The notes beneath the pieces are model-generated. The model made no database searches, was not told where the DNA came from, and saw nothing but the letters and a program-made list of their open reading frames with translations. Below, in pieces: positions 53,862-64,000 of a stretch of 64,000 bases of DNA. Location: assembly GCF_022512515.1 (NCBI RefSeq), contig NZ_JAKWBK010000001.1, positions 1,798,001 through 1,862,000 of the forward strand, given 5' to 3'. Origin of the DNA: Paraniabella hibiscisoli. Lineage in GTDB: Bacteria > Bacteroidota > Bacteroidia > Chitinophagales > Chitinophagaceae. How positions within the stretch are numbered: position 1 is the stretch's first letter; each line of letters begins with the position of its first letter. The position numbers were made by a program, and so were the translations under genes.

Positions 53862-53973
53862 CATTTTTTTAAGTTATCATCTTAACGGACGATTGATACT
53901 TCTGACCTGTACGACAACAAACAATCATTATTGTTGAGTGATCCGTCAATTTTTTAAATAGCAGATGTACTAA

Positions 53974-55454
53974 TTATGAGTTGCTGATATATTCATCTTC
54001 GAGAGGCGGTAGTTTTTTGATAAAACTATTATTGAGCGAAACCACCGAGGAGGCCGAGTATAAGCCTATGAAGTTGTTATTGTAATTGTAGTCGATCAAG
54101 GTCAACTTTACCAGTCCGTCAATAGCCAGTTCTATATAGTTCCCAAAACGGATCAGTTTAAAATGATAGGTATAGTTGGGATTAATAGTAAACTGACTGT
54201 CCTGCAAAACTTTAAAATGAAAGTTCGACCGGATATCAGCTTCATTGAAGCCCCAGGCGCGCACTTCTATATGCCCGTTTACAACATCAAAGGAGTAGTA
54301 GTAACCAGAACCGTCTTGATCCATATCTGTTACCAGTCCCAGCTTTCCCATACCTTCTACAGAGAGAACACCCTCCCAGATAAAGTCATCTGCAGGTTTT
54401 TCTACCACGAACAATTCATAGCCACTCCTTGAACCAACAACCCAACGGTTATCCTCAACCTTACAGGTCGCCGTGGGGTTGTTAAATAAGCATCGCACCG
54501 TATTAAAATGATTCTGATCAAGAACATCATAAGCCACATCTTCCCAATGATCAAAACTTTTCAACAGCAAGCGTCCTTTTTCATCAGTATCTAATTGTTT
54601 GGGAGGCAGAAAAACGCGATGAGAGTTAATCAGCCCCGAAGTATAAAAGAAGGAGTAAATCAGTGTTTTGCCGTTAATACTTTCAACAACCCTTGCTGCA
54701 TAATTACCTTGTGGTAACAGCACATTGGCATGAAAGGCGTGATATTCTCCCAGAAAAGTTTCACTAAACCAGTAACGTACTTTTACGTCTTCCGGATAGA
54801 GGCAATAGCATAAGAGCGTCCGTTTAATTCGAATACACAGGGGCATTCAAGGTCATCGTATACCATGGGCATATGCAAAGGCTTCAGGTACTCAACCTGA
54901 TCTCCATCCTGCTTCAAAAGTCCTATGCAGCCGCGTCGTGATACGGGTCCCCATGCAGACCTGGCACATATAAGATAATATGCGATGTTTTCATGGTCAA
55001 TGCGATAGGGATCTCTGAAACTAAGCCATTTGCGTGGGCTGTCATCCATGCTCTCATAGTAAGGGCCTTTCGATTCGATAGGGAAAATGCCCTGGTTCTT
55101 TTTCTCCCAGTTATAAAGATCGTAGGATACAGCAAGTCCGATCATCGAATTGGTTCCTCTAAGCTTTCGTTGAAGTCCCGTGTAATACATCTCAAACCGT
55201 TCTCCTACTTTACAAACATGCATGGTCCACAGCATATCATCATCCCACTCGCCCGGGTCGCCTACAAACAGCGCATTCTTTACTCTTTTCCATGATATAC
55301 AATCGTGGGACACGGCATGTGCGATATAATCATGGTTAGGTATAATCAGATGAAACAGGTGGTAAATGCCATCATGAAGTATGATGGTTACATCACCAAT
55401 TTCCCAGTCGCTAAATCCCGATCCTGTATAAAAACTTCTTTGTATGTTTTGCAT
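53974..55454 (-). CDS. GH32-like beta-fructosidase/sucrose hydrolase
   Basis: The five-bladed propeller start MQNIQRSFYTGSGFSDWEIG and DVTIILHDGIYHLFHLIIP place the nucleophile Asp in an atypical block in place of the WMNDPNG motif. The transition-state motif WLSFRDPYRIDHEN and the acid/base motif YDDLECPCVFELNGRSY are the FRDP and ECP motifs of GH32. The C-terminal beta-sandwich (INPNYTYHFKLIRFGNYIEL) is present, so both GH32 modules are intact. One shift near 54790; about 494 residues. There is no signal peptide, so the enzyme acts in the cytosol. It is divergent to the sucrose-phosphate synthase, which suggests sucrose or fructosyl substrates. Confidence 0.78.
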
Positions 55455-55597
55455 TTGTTTAAAAATAATTATATTTCAACCGCTCAAAAACCACACCTAT
55501 AAAAAAGGAAACGCTCCGGAAATGTTTAGCACACAAGGAAATAGGTCTTAAAAGCGTTCCATAATATATCCGTTGTTCCGGCGGATCATAAAAAAGA

Positions 55598-57779
55598 ATG
55601 ATGAAAAATTATTATATCCAATTATTCAGCCCCCATGGTTTGATTAGATTTCACCAGGCAGAAATAGGGCGCGATAAAGATACAGGAGGACAGGTTAAAT
55701 ATGTATTAGAATTGCTCGAAGCGCTGTCTAAACATCCGCAGGTAAGAAAAGTAGATTTATTTACCCGCAGGATTACGGACAAACGGGTATCTGCCTCTTA
55801 TAGTCAGCCTATAGAGATTGTAAACGAAAAAGCCCGCATTGTAAGGGTTGATTGTGGCGGGCAATTGTACAAAGAGAAAGAACAGCTTTGGGATCACCTG
55901 GACGAGTTCATTAATAATACTATACGCTTTAATGAAGACGAGGATGATTACCCGGATGTATTGCATGGCCACTACGCCGATGGTAATTACATAGCATGCG
56001 AGCTAAGCAAAATTTTTGCTCTGCCTTTAATAGCAACAGGCCACTCTTTAGGTAGAAATAAAAAGCGCATATTGTTAAGCCAGGGCTGGGAAGAAAAGAA
56101 AGTGAATGACCGCTTTAATATGCAACGTCGTATTGACGAAGAGGAAAAAGTGATAGCCAATGCAGATATCGTTATTGTAAGTACACAGCACGAAGTAGAT
56201 ACCCAATACCAGGATTACAGTGGTAGGTCGCAGGCTAATTTTATGGTGATACCCCGGGTGTGAACAGTGATGTGTTTTATCCCTACTATAGATTGGAAAT
56301 GCCTGCATTTGCCATGACCATTGAGCAGGAGCAGGCCTTATATAAGATCAATTCTGAGATTGAGCGATTTTTATTTAATGCCGACAAGCCATTGATCTTG
56401 TCCATTGGTCGCGCAGATAAGCGAAAAAACTTTGAAGCCATTATTACCAGTTATGGGCAGGATAAAGAGCTACAGGCAATGGCAAACCTTGCCATTTTTG
56501 CCGGGGTAAGAAAAGATATATCGCAGATGCCCGATGATGAAAAAGAGATACTGACAAATCTTTTATTGTTGATGGACAAGTACGATTTGTATGGAAAGAT
56601 GGCATTACCCAAGAAAAATGATCCGGGAGTGGAAGTGCCGGAAATATACCGCATCGCTGCCCGCAAAAAGGGCGTTTTTGTAAATGCTACACCAGGGGAG
56701 AATTTCGGTTTAACGATTGTGGAGGCTGCAGCCTGTGGTTTGCCAATTGTTGCTTCCCCAACAGGTGGCCCTAAAGAGATTGTGGGCAAAGCTAATAACG
56801 GGCTGCTGGTTGATGTGGAAGATACCGCTGCTATTGCTACCGCGCTTAAGAAGATCATAGCTGATAGAACATTATGGGATCAGTATTCTGCTAACGGTAT
56901 CAAAGCCGGAGCAGAAGACTATGCGTGGAATAAACATGCAGAAAAATATGTGGAAGCAATAGACGGCATTTTCAGAGAAAAGTCCGAAAAGTTCCAGGCA
57001 CAAACCTCTTTCGGCCGCAAACTGGCTGATGCGCCATTGTTTTTAATAAGCGACCTGGATGGGACCCTGGTAGAAGGAGACGATATTAGGGGACTCGACG
57101 AGTTAATGGATTGGTTGAGGCAAAATCCTAAAGTAGTATTCGGTATTTCCAGTGGCAGGAATAAAGCCCTGGTACAGGAGGCGCTCAAAAATATCCGTTG
57201 GTAAATCCTGATATACTGATCTGCTCTGCCGGAACAGAATTGTTTTATACCAAAGATTTTATACCCGATGTAGGGTGGGAAAAACACATCAATCACCAAT
57301 GGAAACGACAATTGATCGTTAATGCAATGGAAGGCCTGCCCGGTATCACAGCACAGGGCGCTGATGCGCAGTGGCCTTTTAAGATCAGCTATTTTGTTGG
57401 CAGTGATTTTTCAGGGGATGATTTGGCTAATGTTAACAAACAGCTATATGATCGGAAACTGCCGGCAAAGGTTCTTCTAACAGATAATAAATACCTCGAT
57501 ATAATACCGCGCCGCGCTGGCAAGGGTAATGTGGTAAGATATCTCAGCTATAAATGGAAGCTGCCTATAGAGCAATTTATAACTGCCGGAAATGGAGGTA
57601 ACGATATAGATATGCTGCAGGGCCAGGCAAAAGGTATTGTAGTAGCTAACTATAGCGAGGAGCTCAATGTGCTAAAAGGTAAGCGAAATGTTTACTTTTC
57701 CGCAACTTCACTTTCCAAAGGAATATTAGAAGGAATAAATTTTTATGCGAAAAATGCCAAAAGGCAGGACAAATCATAG
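55598..57779 (+). CDS. fused sucrose-phosphate synthase / sucrose-phosphate phosphatase
   Basis: The first part is a GT4 sucrose-phosphate synthase: YYIQLFSPHGLIRFHQAEIG, RDKDTGGQVKYVLELLEA, DVLHGHYADGNYIACELSKI, ATGHSLGRNKKRIL, then after a shift near 56258 GVNSDVFYPYYRLEMP, ILSIGRADKRKNFEAIITSY and TPGENFGLTIVEAAACGLP (donor-site Glu). The second part is a HAD phosphatase: FLISDLDGTLVEGDDIRGLD (nucleophile Asp), GISSGRNKALVQEAL and, after a shift near 57195, ITAGNGGNDIDMLQGQAKGI. About 728 residues. Together they convert UDP-glucose and fructose 6-phosphate to sucrose in the cytosol. The tandem arrangement matches cyanobacterial and proteobacterial SPS-SPP fusions. It is divergent to a GH32-like enzyme. 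Confidence 0.9.
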
Positions 57780-57847
57780 TTTTTGAAGGACGAGGTGTGT
57801 GTTGCTGATAAAATTAACAATACTTTCATGTTTTTGGCATAATATTA

Positions 57848-57855
57848 TATATTTG
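57848..57855 (+). promoter_or_regulatory. TATATTTG, Bacteroidota -7-like element
   Basis: It matches TAnnTTTG and lies 86 bases before the OmpA start. No clear -33 element was found at the expected distance, so only the -7 half is supported. Confidence 0.4.
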
Positions 57856-57940
57856 CTCATTAATTATACGTTTTCTACTGTTTTATAAATGGAAACAGAT
57901 GTTGGCGTGTAGCTATAACTAATAGACCAAATAAAAAAGT

Positions 57941-59641
57941 ATGAAAAATTCAAAATCTCTCGGCCTTGTTTTGGGGCTATCTGCTTGTGTAGGCAGCCTA
58001 AATGCGCAGGTTAGCCCTTCGCATCCATATACCGCACCCCACCCGATATATGGTTCTTTTTCTGTTACAGATTCTAATTACTACAACAGCAAACAACTGG
58101 CTCAGCACAACGAGTTTATGGTTGGCAACCACGACTACCCCGGGAAACCGAAAGATATGTGGGAGGTTGGTATTAAAGGCGGTATGTTTACCATTGGCGG
58201 CGATGTTGACGCCAAATTAGGAACTCCTGGTTTTGGTATACATGTTCGCAAGTCTTTAGGTCACACATTATCTCTTCGTTTAGAGTATATGTATGGTATT
58301 GCCAAAGGACAAAACTGGCAGCCTTCAACAGGCTATACAGCCGGAGGTTATGCTAATCCCTGGTATTATCGCTATACAAAAAATAGTGTATTGCCGGGCG
58401 GCAATGTTTGGGATCCTATCGACTACCCTGGAGTATACTATAATTACAAAACAGATGTTCAGGAGTTAAGCCTGCAATTATTGGCTAACATCCACAACAT
58501 TCGTTTTTATAAAGCACAAACCGGTGTTACTCTATATGCGTTGGCCGGCTTAGGTGTTTCCACTTGGAAAGGTCGTGTAGATGCTATGTACGAAGTAAGA
58601 GGAGATGCTGAAAGCGCTGCTTACGATTTTAGCTCAATTAATAACACTGGTGTTTATTCCAATCGTAAAGACATTCTTAAACAATTGAAAGATCTTCAAA
58701 ATGGTGAATATGATACACCCATTGAAAGAGATCCCAGCAGACCTTACTCTGATATGTTCCGCGGTAACATCGCGCCTTCTGTGTCGGGTGGTTTAGGTTT
58801 GGCGTTTCGTTTAAGTTCCCGCGTCAACCTGGCTATTGAAGACAGGGTGATCTACAACGGTTCTGATTTATTAGATGGTGTACGTTGGGATGAAAACAAA
58901 ACTTTGTCTCCGGATAAAGACCTGATGAACTACTTAACGGTAGGTTTGAACTTTAACTTAGGTAGCAAAACTAAAAGAGTGGAACCTCTTTACTGGTTAA
59001 ACTCAATGAATTATGCTTACGGAGAATTACGCAGAGTACCTGAAATCGTTCTTCCGGATGCTGATGGAGATGGTGTAACTGACCAATTTGACCAGGAGCA
59101 AACTCCAGCTGGTTGCCCGGTTGATTTACACGGTGTAAGCCTGGATACAGATGGTGATGGTGTACCTGATTGTAAAGATAAAGAACTGGTTACTCCAACT
59201 TATTGCCAGCCGGTAGATGCTGATGGTGTAGGTAAATGCCCTTGCCCTGCAGGTTGCGAGCAGGAAGTTAAAAATGACTGCGCAGCATCTTTAGGCGCTT
59301 TACCAAGCATTCACTTCGCAGCAAACTCTAACAAACTTTCTGATGACGCAGCTGGTACTTTAGCAACTGTAGCATCTAAACTGAAAGCTAATCCAAACTG
59401 TAAAGTAGTAGTAGTAGGTTACTGCGCAGCTACTAAACGTCAGCAGCAATTAAGCTGGGATCACGTAAATAAAGTGATTTCTCACTTAGTTGAAAAAGAA
59501 GGCGTAAGCAGCGACAGATTTATCTTCAGCTCAGGCCAGGAAGGTGGTGATTGCGATGCAGTTGACATCCGTGCAGCTGCTCCTGGAGAAGACGGTCCAA
59601 ACACTGTAGCTCCTCCTCATCCAAATCTGCGCAAAAACTAA
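57941..59641 (+). CDS. OmpA-family outer-membrane protein with type 3 repeats
   Basis: An intact 566-residue gene. A signal peptide (MKNSKSLGLVLGLSACVGSL then NAQ) leads to a beta-barrel (LGHTLSLRLEYMYGIAKGQN, LALAFRL-type strands seen as GGLGLAFRLSSRVNLAIEDR), then thrombospondin type 3-like acidic repeats (VLPDADGDGVTDQFDQEQTP, SLDTDGDGVPDCKDKE) and a C-terminal OmpA peptidoglycan-binding domain (SIHFAANSNKLSDDAAGTLA, VVVVGYCAATKRQQQLSWDH). Its regular codon use and a strong terminator suggest abundant expression. It is a structural porin-like anchor. A -7-like TATATTTG lies upstream. Confidence 0.92.
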   Translation: MKNSKSLGLVLGLSACVGSLNAQVSPSHPYTAPHPIYGSFSVTDSNYYNSKQLAQHNEFMVGNHDYPGKPKDMWEVGIKGGMFTIGGDVDAKLGTPGFGIHVRKSLGHTLSLRLEYMYGIAKGQNWQPSTGYTAGGYANPWYYRYTKNSVLPGGNVWDPIDYPGVYYNYKTDVQELSLQLLANIHNIRFYKAQTGVTLYALAGLGVSTWKGRVDAMYEVRGDAESAAYDFSSINNTGVYSNRKDILKQLKDLQNGEYDTPIERDPSRPYSDMFRGNIAPSVSGGLGLAFRLSSRVNLAIEDRVIYNGSDLLDGVRWDENKTLSPDKDLMNYLTVGLNFNLGSKTKRVEPLYWLNSMNYAYGELRRVPEIVLPDADGDGVTDQFDQEQTPAGCPVDLHGVSLDTDGDGVPDCKDKELVTPTYCQPVDADGVGKCPCPAGCEQEVKNDCAASLGALPSIHFAANSNKLSDDAAGTLATVASKLKANPNCKVVVVGYCAATKRQQQLSWDHVNKVISHLVEKEGVSSDRFIFSSGQEGGDCDAVDIRAAAPGEDGPNTVAPPHPNLRKN

Positions 59642-59669
59642 GTCACTTTTTGCTATAACATACAAGTAG

Positions 59670-59696
59670 CCGCCTCAGCAATGAGGCGGTTTTTTA
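59670..59696 (+). terminator. rho-independent terminator after OmpA gene
   Basis: CCGCCTCA (59670-59677), loop gcaa, TGAGGCGG (59682-59689), followed by a run of T at 59690-59695. It is 29 bases after the OmpA stop. Confidence 0.9.
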
Positions 59697-59773
59697 TTTT
59701 GGTGATATTGATTAGCTTTGCAGGTAGTATTACTAACCTATAATGCTCCATTTATTACCCTAAAAACTACAAT

Positions 59774-60255
59774 ATGAAATCAGTTTTTTTATTGTGACAG
59801 CAATTGTTCTTATTTCCTGTAGCAACGGACCCAGGCAGGGAGATGAGAGCTCAATAGACTCTACTATTTCGACCGCAGATAAAATCCAGCCCATTGTCAG
59901 CGACGAATGTTATTTGTTTATAGCCGCTAAAGATACCTATGCTTTAAAAATCAATATTGCAGATACAGTGGTTAAGGGCACTGCGGTATTCAGGAACTTT
60001 GAAAAAGATAGCAATTATGGAACTGTAGAAGGAGCTATGAATGGTGATGTCATGCATCTTTGGTATAACTTTCAATCGGAAGGAATGAATAGTGTGCGTG
60101 AACTATACTTTAAAAAGAACGGTGATCAATTAATTACCGGCATCTCCAATGAAGCAACCAGGGCTGATACAGCTTATATGCCCGATGCCAAAGCGGTTAG
60201 CTATACCGGCCCTGTTTATGTTAAGGGTAATTGTTCAGATGTGCCGCTACCTTAA
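59774..60255 (+). CDS. small lipoprotein of unknown function
   Basis: ATG 59774 (MKSVFFIVTAIVLISC after restoring a T in the run at 59783-59789) is a lipoprotein signal with Cys near residue 16; then SNGPRQGDESSIDS. The mature protein contains VKGTAVFRNFEKDSNYGTVE, MHLWYNFQSEGMNSVRELYF and ends YTGPVYVKGNCSDVPLP, a beta-rich domain similar in style to other Bacteroidota lipoproteins but not assigned to a family. About 160 residues. It follows the OmpA terminator and precedes a helicase gene, so it is probably transcribed separately. Confidence 0.7.
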
Positions 60256-60323
60256 CAAGGCACGCCCAAAATACTTTGTCTGCCATTAATAATCGATGCA
60301 CAGTTACTGATTAATATATTGAT

Positions 60324-62439
60324 TTGCAACACCTATTTGAACTACTCGAACATACGAACCGCAGTGTTTTTCTTACCGGCAGGGCGGGTACAGGTAAAAC
60401 TACCTTTCTGCAGAATTTTGTACAAAAAACAGATAAGAAATTTGCTATAGTGGCGCCTACGGGTATTGCAGCTATTAACGCTGGAGGTACCACCATTCAC
60501 TCTATGTTTGGGTTGCCGTTAACGACCTTTGTTCCTACGGTTGAATTTGTAGACAGAAATGAAGCGATCAATATTCCGAACCTGCTGCCTCATTTCAAAT
60601 ACCGGAGAGATAAGCTTAAGTTACTAAGAACATTGGAGATACTCATCATAGATGAGGTTTCCATGCTGCGATGTGATGTATTGGATATGATGGACCTGGC
60701 TTTAAGAACGGCCCGTAAATCGCCACTTAGGTTTGGTGGTTTACAGGTGCTCTTTATAGGAGATCTTTACCAGCTACCTCCGGTTGTGAGGCGGAGAGCG
60801 AGCGTATCCTTCAAAGCTATTATAATTCTCCGTTCTTTTTGAAGCTAAAGCATTGGAGGGCTTAAGTCTCCTGACCGTTTCGTTGACTACGGTATACCGG
60901 CAAACAGATCCGATTTTTTTAACTATGCTGAATGCTATAAGGGATAGTGATATAGAGAACATTAATTTTAATTTGTTGCACAGCCGGTACCAACCCGATT
61001 TTGATCCGAAAGAATTTTATGTGCATCTGGTATCGCATAACTATATGGCCGATGCTATTAATAAGCAGAGATTAAGAGAACTAAAGGGCAAAAGTCATAT
61101 TTATAAAGCCAAAGTGTCCGGCGAATTTAAACCTAGCCTTTTTCCGAATGACGAAGAGCTGGAGTTGAAGGAGGGAGCACAGATTATGTTTATCCGGAAT
61201 GATAAGGATGAAAACAAACGCTTTTACAATGGTAGGCTGGCCACTATTACCGGGCTTAGTGATGATGAGGTAAAAGTATTGCCCCAGGATGAAACAAGAG
61301 AATTGAAGATTGCACGGGAGACCTGGGAGAACAAAAAATATTTTATAGACCAGGAGAATAATGTGGCTGAAGATGTAATAGGAAGTTATGAGCAGTTCCC
61401 TTTCAAGCTGGCCTGGGCTGTTACTATTCACAAGAGCCAGGGGCTTACATTTGATAAGGTGATCATCGATGCCGGGAAGTCATTTACCAGTGGCCAGGTA
61501 TATGTAGCCCTAAGCCGCTGCAGAACCCTGGAAGGTATAGTGTTAAAGACAAAAATACCCGCACAAGCCATTATCAACGATCCGCGCATACAGGCTTTTC
61601 AGCAGGAAACAGATGCGGGGAATCAGATTGCTACTATTGTAGCAGCTGAGCAGTATAAATACGTAGGAAACAAGCTGCTTCAAAAACTCAACACACAGGA
61701 GCTTTTATCCGAAGCAGAAGAGTGGGAGACCGCTATATATGAAAGCACTGTTATAGATAAGACAGAGACATTGCCTGTTGCGCAGCAGATAATAGAAGCA
61801 TTGAAAGAGCTGGAAACCGTATATGGGAAATTTGCAGCATTTTTAAATCACCGGCTTCAGCATTATATGCAAACTCCCGAAGAATGGCAACCTATTGAAG
61901 AGAAGAGTAAAGGTGCCGTAGGCTTCTTCTTTCAGAATGTCAACGAAAAAATATTTGCTCCGGCAAAAGAATTGTATGCAGAAACCAAAGGTGCTAAAGG
62001 TTTAAAAGCGTATAATGAAGTGTTAAAAGGGCTGATTGATATTATTGGTTCCTATCTATCCGTTTTAAAAGATGCCAGGTTATTGGATACCGCGCTAATG
62101 GAAGGAGAGGTACTGGTAGTTGAAAAAGCCGTTGCAAAAAAGCCAACACATGTTACCAGCTTCCAGCTTTTTGAAGAAGGTAAATCTCCTGATGAAATTG
62201 CGGCACTGAGATCGCTCGCTAAAGGAACCATACTGGGGCACCTGGCGAAAATGGCATCCGTAGGCGTACTTGCGCTCGAACGTCTTTTCAGCCAGGAAGA
62301 TATCAGGCTGTTTGAAACCCGGTTTGCACAACACAAGTTTAAAAGCATTACCGAGTGGAAACAGGCATTGCCGGACTCCTGGGATTATAACGAGATCAGG
62401 ATACTGGTGAACCATTATACTTATAAGGCCAGCCGGTAG
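60324..62439 (+). CDS. Pif1/RecD-like helicase with C-terminal helix-turn-helix
   Basis: Superfamily I helicase of about 705 residues. Walker A is FLTGRAGTGKTTFLQNFV, motif Ia AIVAPTGIAAINAGGTTIHS, Walker B EILIIDEVSMLRCDVLDMMD, motif III GDLYQLPPVV, then QFPFKLAWAVTIHKSQGLTF and VYVALSRCRTLEGIV. The C-terminal HTSFQLFEEGKSPDEIAALR-like segment reads THVTSFQLFEEGKSPDEI with SLAKGTILGHLAKM, a helix-turn-helix seen at the end of such helicases. Shifts occur near 60795 and 60838 (T-run). The first codon appears to be TTG at 60324. Role: ATP-driven unwinding in DNA repair or replication restart. Confidence 0.85.
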
Positions 62440-62516
62440 CATTTGATATGATCCCGTAAATTAGCTATCAGCATACATTTGTCGATTGAATACCTTTAGT
62501 ATCTGAAAAACATACC

Positions 62517-63049
62517 ATGAAAGCCTTCAAAAAGTTCTACTTATCACTCCTGTTATTGGTAGCAGGGTTTGCTAATGCTCAGCAGCAGGATACCGAATTT
62601 ACCAAAGGTTGGTTATTGAACCTGAAATTAACCAATGGTGCTGTTAGTAATTTTAAAAGCGCCGCACCCGATCTTTATATAGGAGGCTTGTCTCTGAATC
62701 CGCAGCTAACAGTGGTGCCAGGCGTATTGCGATTGGGAGCTAACCTTGGAGGGGCTTATGCTAATAAAAAATGAGCGGCCTCTTTGGCCCGATGGCGGCG
62801 CTAAAGCTTACAGAATTTGGGACAAAGAATTTCGGTACCCTGGCTAATATGCATCTGATCGCTGAGGCTAACTGGGGCACCAATAAGCAACAAATGGTGG
62901 GTGGAGGACTAGGCTTTGAGATATTATCGCTGGCCCATATAGGCATCACTGCGCAACGGGATTATAAATTAAATAATTGGTGGCTGCAATCTTTTATCGC
63001 AATAAGGCTGAACAAACAAAAACAAGATACCGATAGATATGCCCGGTAA
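62517..63049 (+). CDS. outer-membrane beta-barrel-like protein
   Basis: A signal peptide (MKAFKKFYLSLLLLVAGFAN then AQ) is followed by short strands (GWLLNLKLTNGAVSNFKSAA, VPGVLRLGANLGGAYANKK). After one base lost near 62765 the second frame continues SGLFGPMAALKLTEFGTKNF, MVGGGLGFEILSLAHIGIT and ends WWLQSFIAIRLNKQK with a basic tail. About 177 residues in all. The alternating hydrophobic pattern suggests a small barrel. It lies 77 bases downstream of the helicase and 27 bases upstream of the patatin gene. Confidence 0.65.
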
Positions 63050-63076
63050 AACATTGTACGTTTAAAAATATATGCA

Positions 63077-64000
63077 ATGAAAAATGCGCTTGTTATTAGT
63101 GGCGGTGGTTCCAAAGGGGCCTTCTCGGTAGGAGTTGTAAAAGACCTGATGAATATCTACCAGCTGGATTTTGATGTGTTGGTGGGGACCAGTACGGCGC
63201 CCTGATTGTTCCGTTGGTGGCTTTGGGCGAGCTGGGGAAATTGGAGCAGCTTTACACTTCAGTTACCGATGAGCAGATACTGATAAAATACAATATCGGC
63301 AAACGCCTGAATGCTCATTCCATTTTTACCGCAGGTCCTTTGGCCGATAAAATCGATGCATTGTATACCGATGACTATTTTAAAAGATTGCAACAGTCAG
63401 GCAAAGAAATTTATTTAACCACTACCTGTCTGCAAACCGAAGAGCTAGTAGTATTTACTACAGCACAAAATCCGGTAGAAAGCAGTTATTATAAAATCAG
63501 GAAGATTATCAGCGCCGATCAGTTCAGAAGGGCAGTATTAGCCTCCTCCAGTCAACCGGTATTTATGCCTCCCGTTAAAGTAAATAAAACCGTACCAGGA
63601 GAGTCATTTCCTGAACATCAGTTTGTTGATGGTGGCGTACGGGAGTATGCAGGCCTTGGAATTGCGACCGATGCAGGTGCTAATGAAATTTTTACCATTA
63701 TCCATTCCGCCCGGAATGTAAAACAGGATAATGCTGAGCAAACCAGCTTATTTAATATACTGGAAAAGACCATATCCATTTTTATTACAGACGTAGCCGC
63801 AAACGACCTGTATGGACCGCTGCACTACAGCCAGGGATTGTCTTACATCAGCCAGGTTAAACAGAAAATGAAATCAATGGGTGTAACGGATGCCGACATT
63901 GAGGACTATTTCAATGTTGACGAGATCCCCGGAACCTATCAAAATAAAGAACCGCTAAAAATACACCTCATACAACCTGAAGATGATCTGGGTGGTGGTC
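63077..64000 (+). CDS. patatin-like phospholipase (partial, runs off the window)
   Basis: ATG 63077 reads MKNALVISGGGSKGAFSVGV, the glycine-rich oxyanion-hole motif, then VGTSTG and, after a base lost near 63197, ALIVPLVALGELGKLEQLY: the GxSxG nucleophile elbow is GTSTG. The catalytic Asp is in FVDGGVREYAGLG. The frame is open to the right edge, so the end is missing. It is expected to hydrolyse acyl lipids. The broken first frame hides it from simple frame searches. It follows the small outer-membrane protein gene by 27 bases, so cotranscription is possible. Confidence 0.85.

Larger units (their letters stand above)
53420..53973. other. long intergenic region between TetR and GH32 genes
   Basis: About 554 bases with no full-length gene. 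It contains a C/G-stem hairpin at 53734-53761 and, immediately after it, the leader-like string taaaccaaaactaactgctt and a 26-codon frame starting MRKSLFVYLYIVRRSS. The TetR-proximal part carries repeated short AT-rich stretches (aatactatttttagtgg). A promoter for TetR on the minus strand is expected at 53420-53520. Confidence 0.5.

Noticed and set aside
1-64000. Programmed ribosomal frameshifting as an explanation for the broken frames
   Set aside because: The shifts occur in most genes, in both strands and at different bases, without slippery heptamers or stimulatory structures. Homopolymer miscalling is simpler.

Overview
The window looks like chromosomal DNA of a Bacteroidota, most likely a Chitinophagaceae relative. 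The grounds are a SusC/SusD pair with fasciclin and DUF5007-like lipoproteins, an ECF sigma factor with a FecR anti-sigma factor and an STN-domain transducer, a MoxR/DUF58/DUF4129/DUF4350/SpoIIM cluster, many lipoproteins with Cys-Lys-Lys after the signal, and a TAnnTTTG-like promoter element. The family placement is inference from gene content. No rRNA, tRNA or CRISPR array was recognised.

The dominant technical feature is about 70 apparent frameshifts in roughly 38 of 48 genes. Nearly all lie in or beside short homopolymers and most fit one missing base. I read these as assembly or base-calling errors, and give each such gene as one feature spanning all its frames, with the likely shift positions in the evidence. 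Start, end and length are therefore those of the restored gene.

Layout. 1-2.4 kb (+): a 34-bp perfect palindrome, a secreted lipoprotein with a JAMM-like metalloprotease motif and a small secreted protein. 2.6-9.4 kb (-): SusC, SusD, fasciclin lipoprotein, DUF5007-like lipoprotein, a nutrient-uptake locus. 9.9-17.6 kb (-): a DUF4097-type protein with ten TSGG repeats, a UvrD helicase fused to an iron-sulfur PD-(D/E)XK nuclease, a di-heme cytochrome c peroxidase and a PhoX-like phosphatase. 17.7-23.0 kb (-): the SpoIIM-DUF4129-DUF4350-MoxR-DUF58 operon. 23.1-30.1 kb (-): a tightly packed operon of ECF sigma, FecR, an STN protein fused to LA_2272-type surface repeats, a second repeat protein, a head-GIN adhesin, an SDR and an epimerase. 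30.2-33.8 kb: RDD protein, two DUF5362-like membrane proteins, a repeat-rich spacer, miaA and a pRiA4b ORF-3-like protein. 34.1-39.9 kb (+): a very large DUF4011-type helicase with a Vsr-like C-terminal nuclease. 40.1-42.2 kb (-): small secreted proteins and a RibD-like reductase.

42.3-47.6 kb: surface-glycan genes (GT2, DegT aminotransferase, PglD-like acetyltransferase, GT4-GT2 fusion) with a MITE-like element abutting the GT2 stop codon. 47.7-53.4 kb (-): VOC protein, then TolC, HlyD, ABC transporter and TetR as one export operon. 54.0-57.8 kb: a divergent sucrose module, a GH32-like hydrolase facing a fused sucrose-phosphate synthase/phosphatase. 57.9-64.0 kb (+): OmpA porin, lipoprotein, Pif1/RecD-like helicase, outer-membrane protein and a patatin running off the window.

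The most interesting parts are the ECF sigma/FecR operon whose STN transducer ends in surface repeats instead of a TonB barrel, the sucrose module, the solitary DUF4011 helicase-nuclease, and the MITE-like insertion. None can be called a proven new system from sequence alone.
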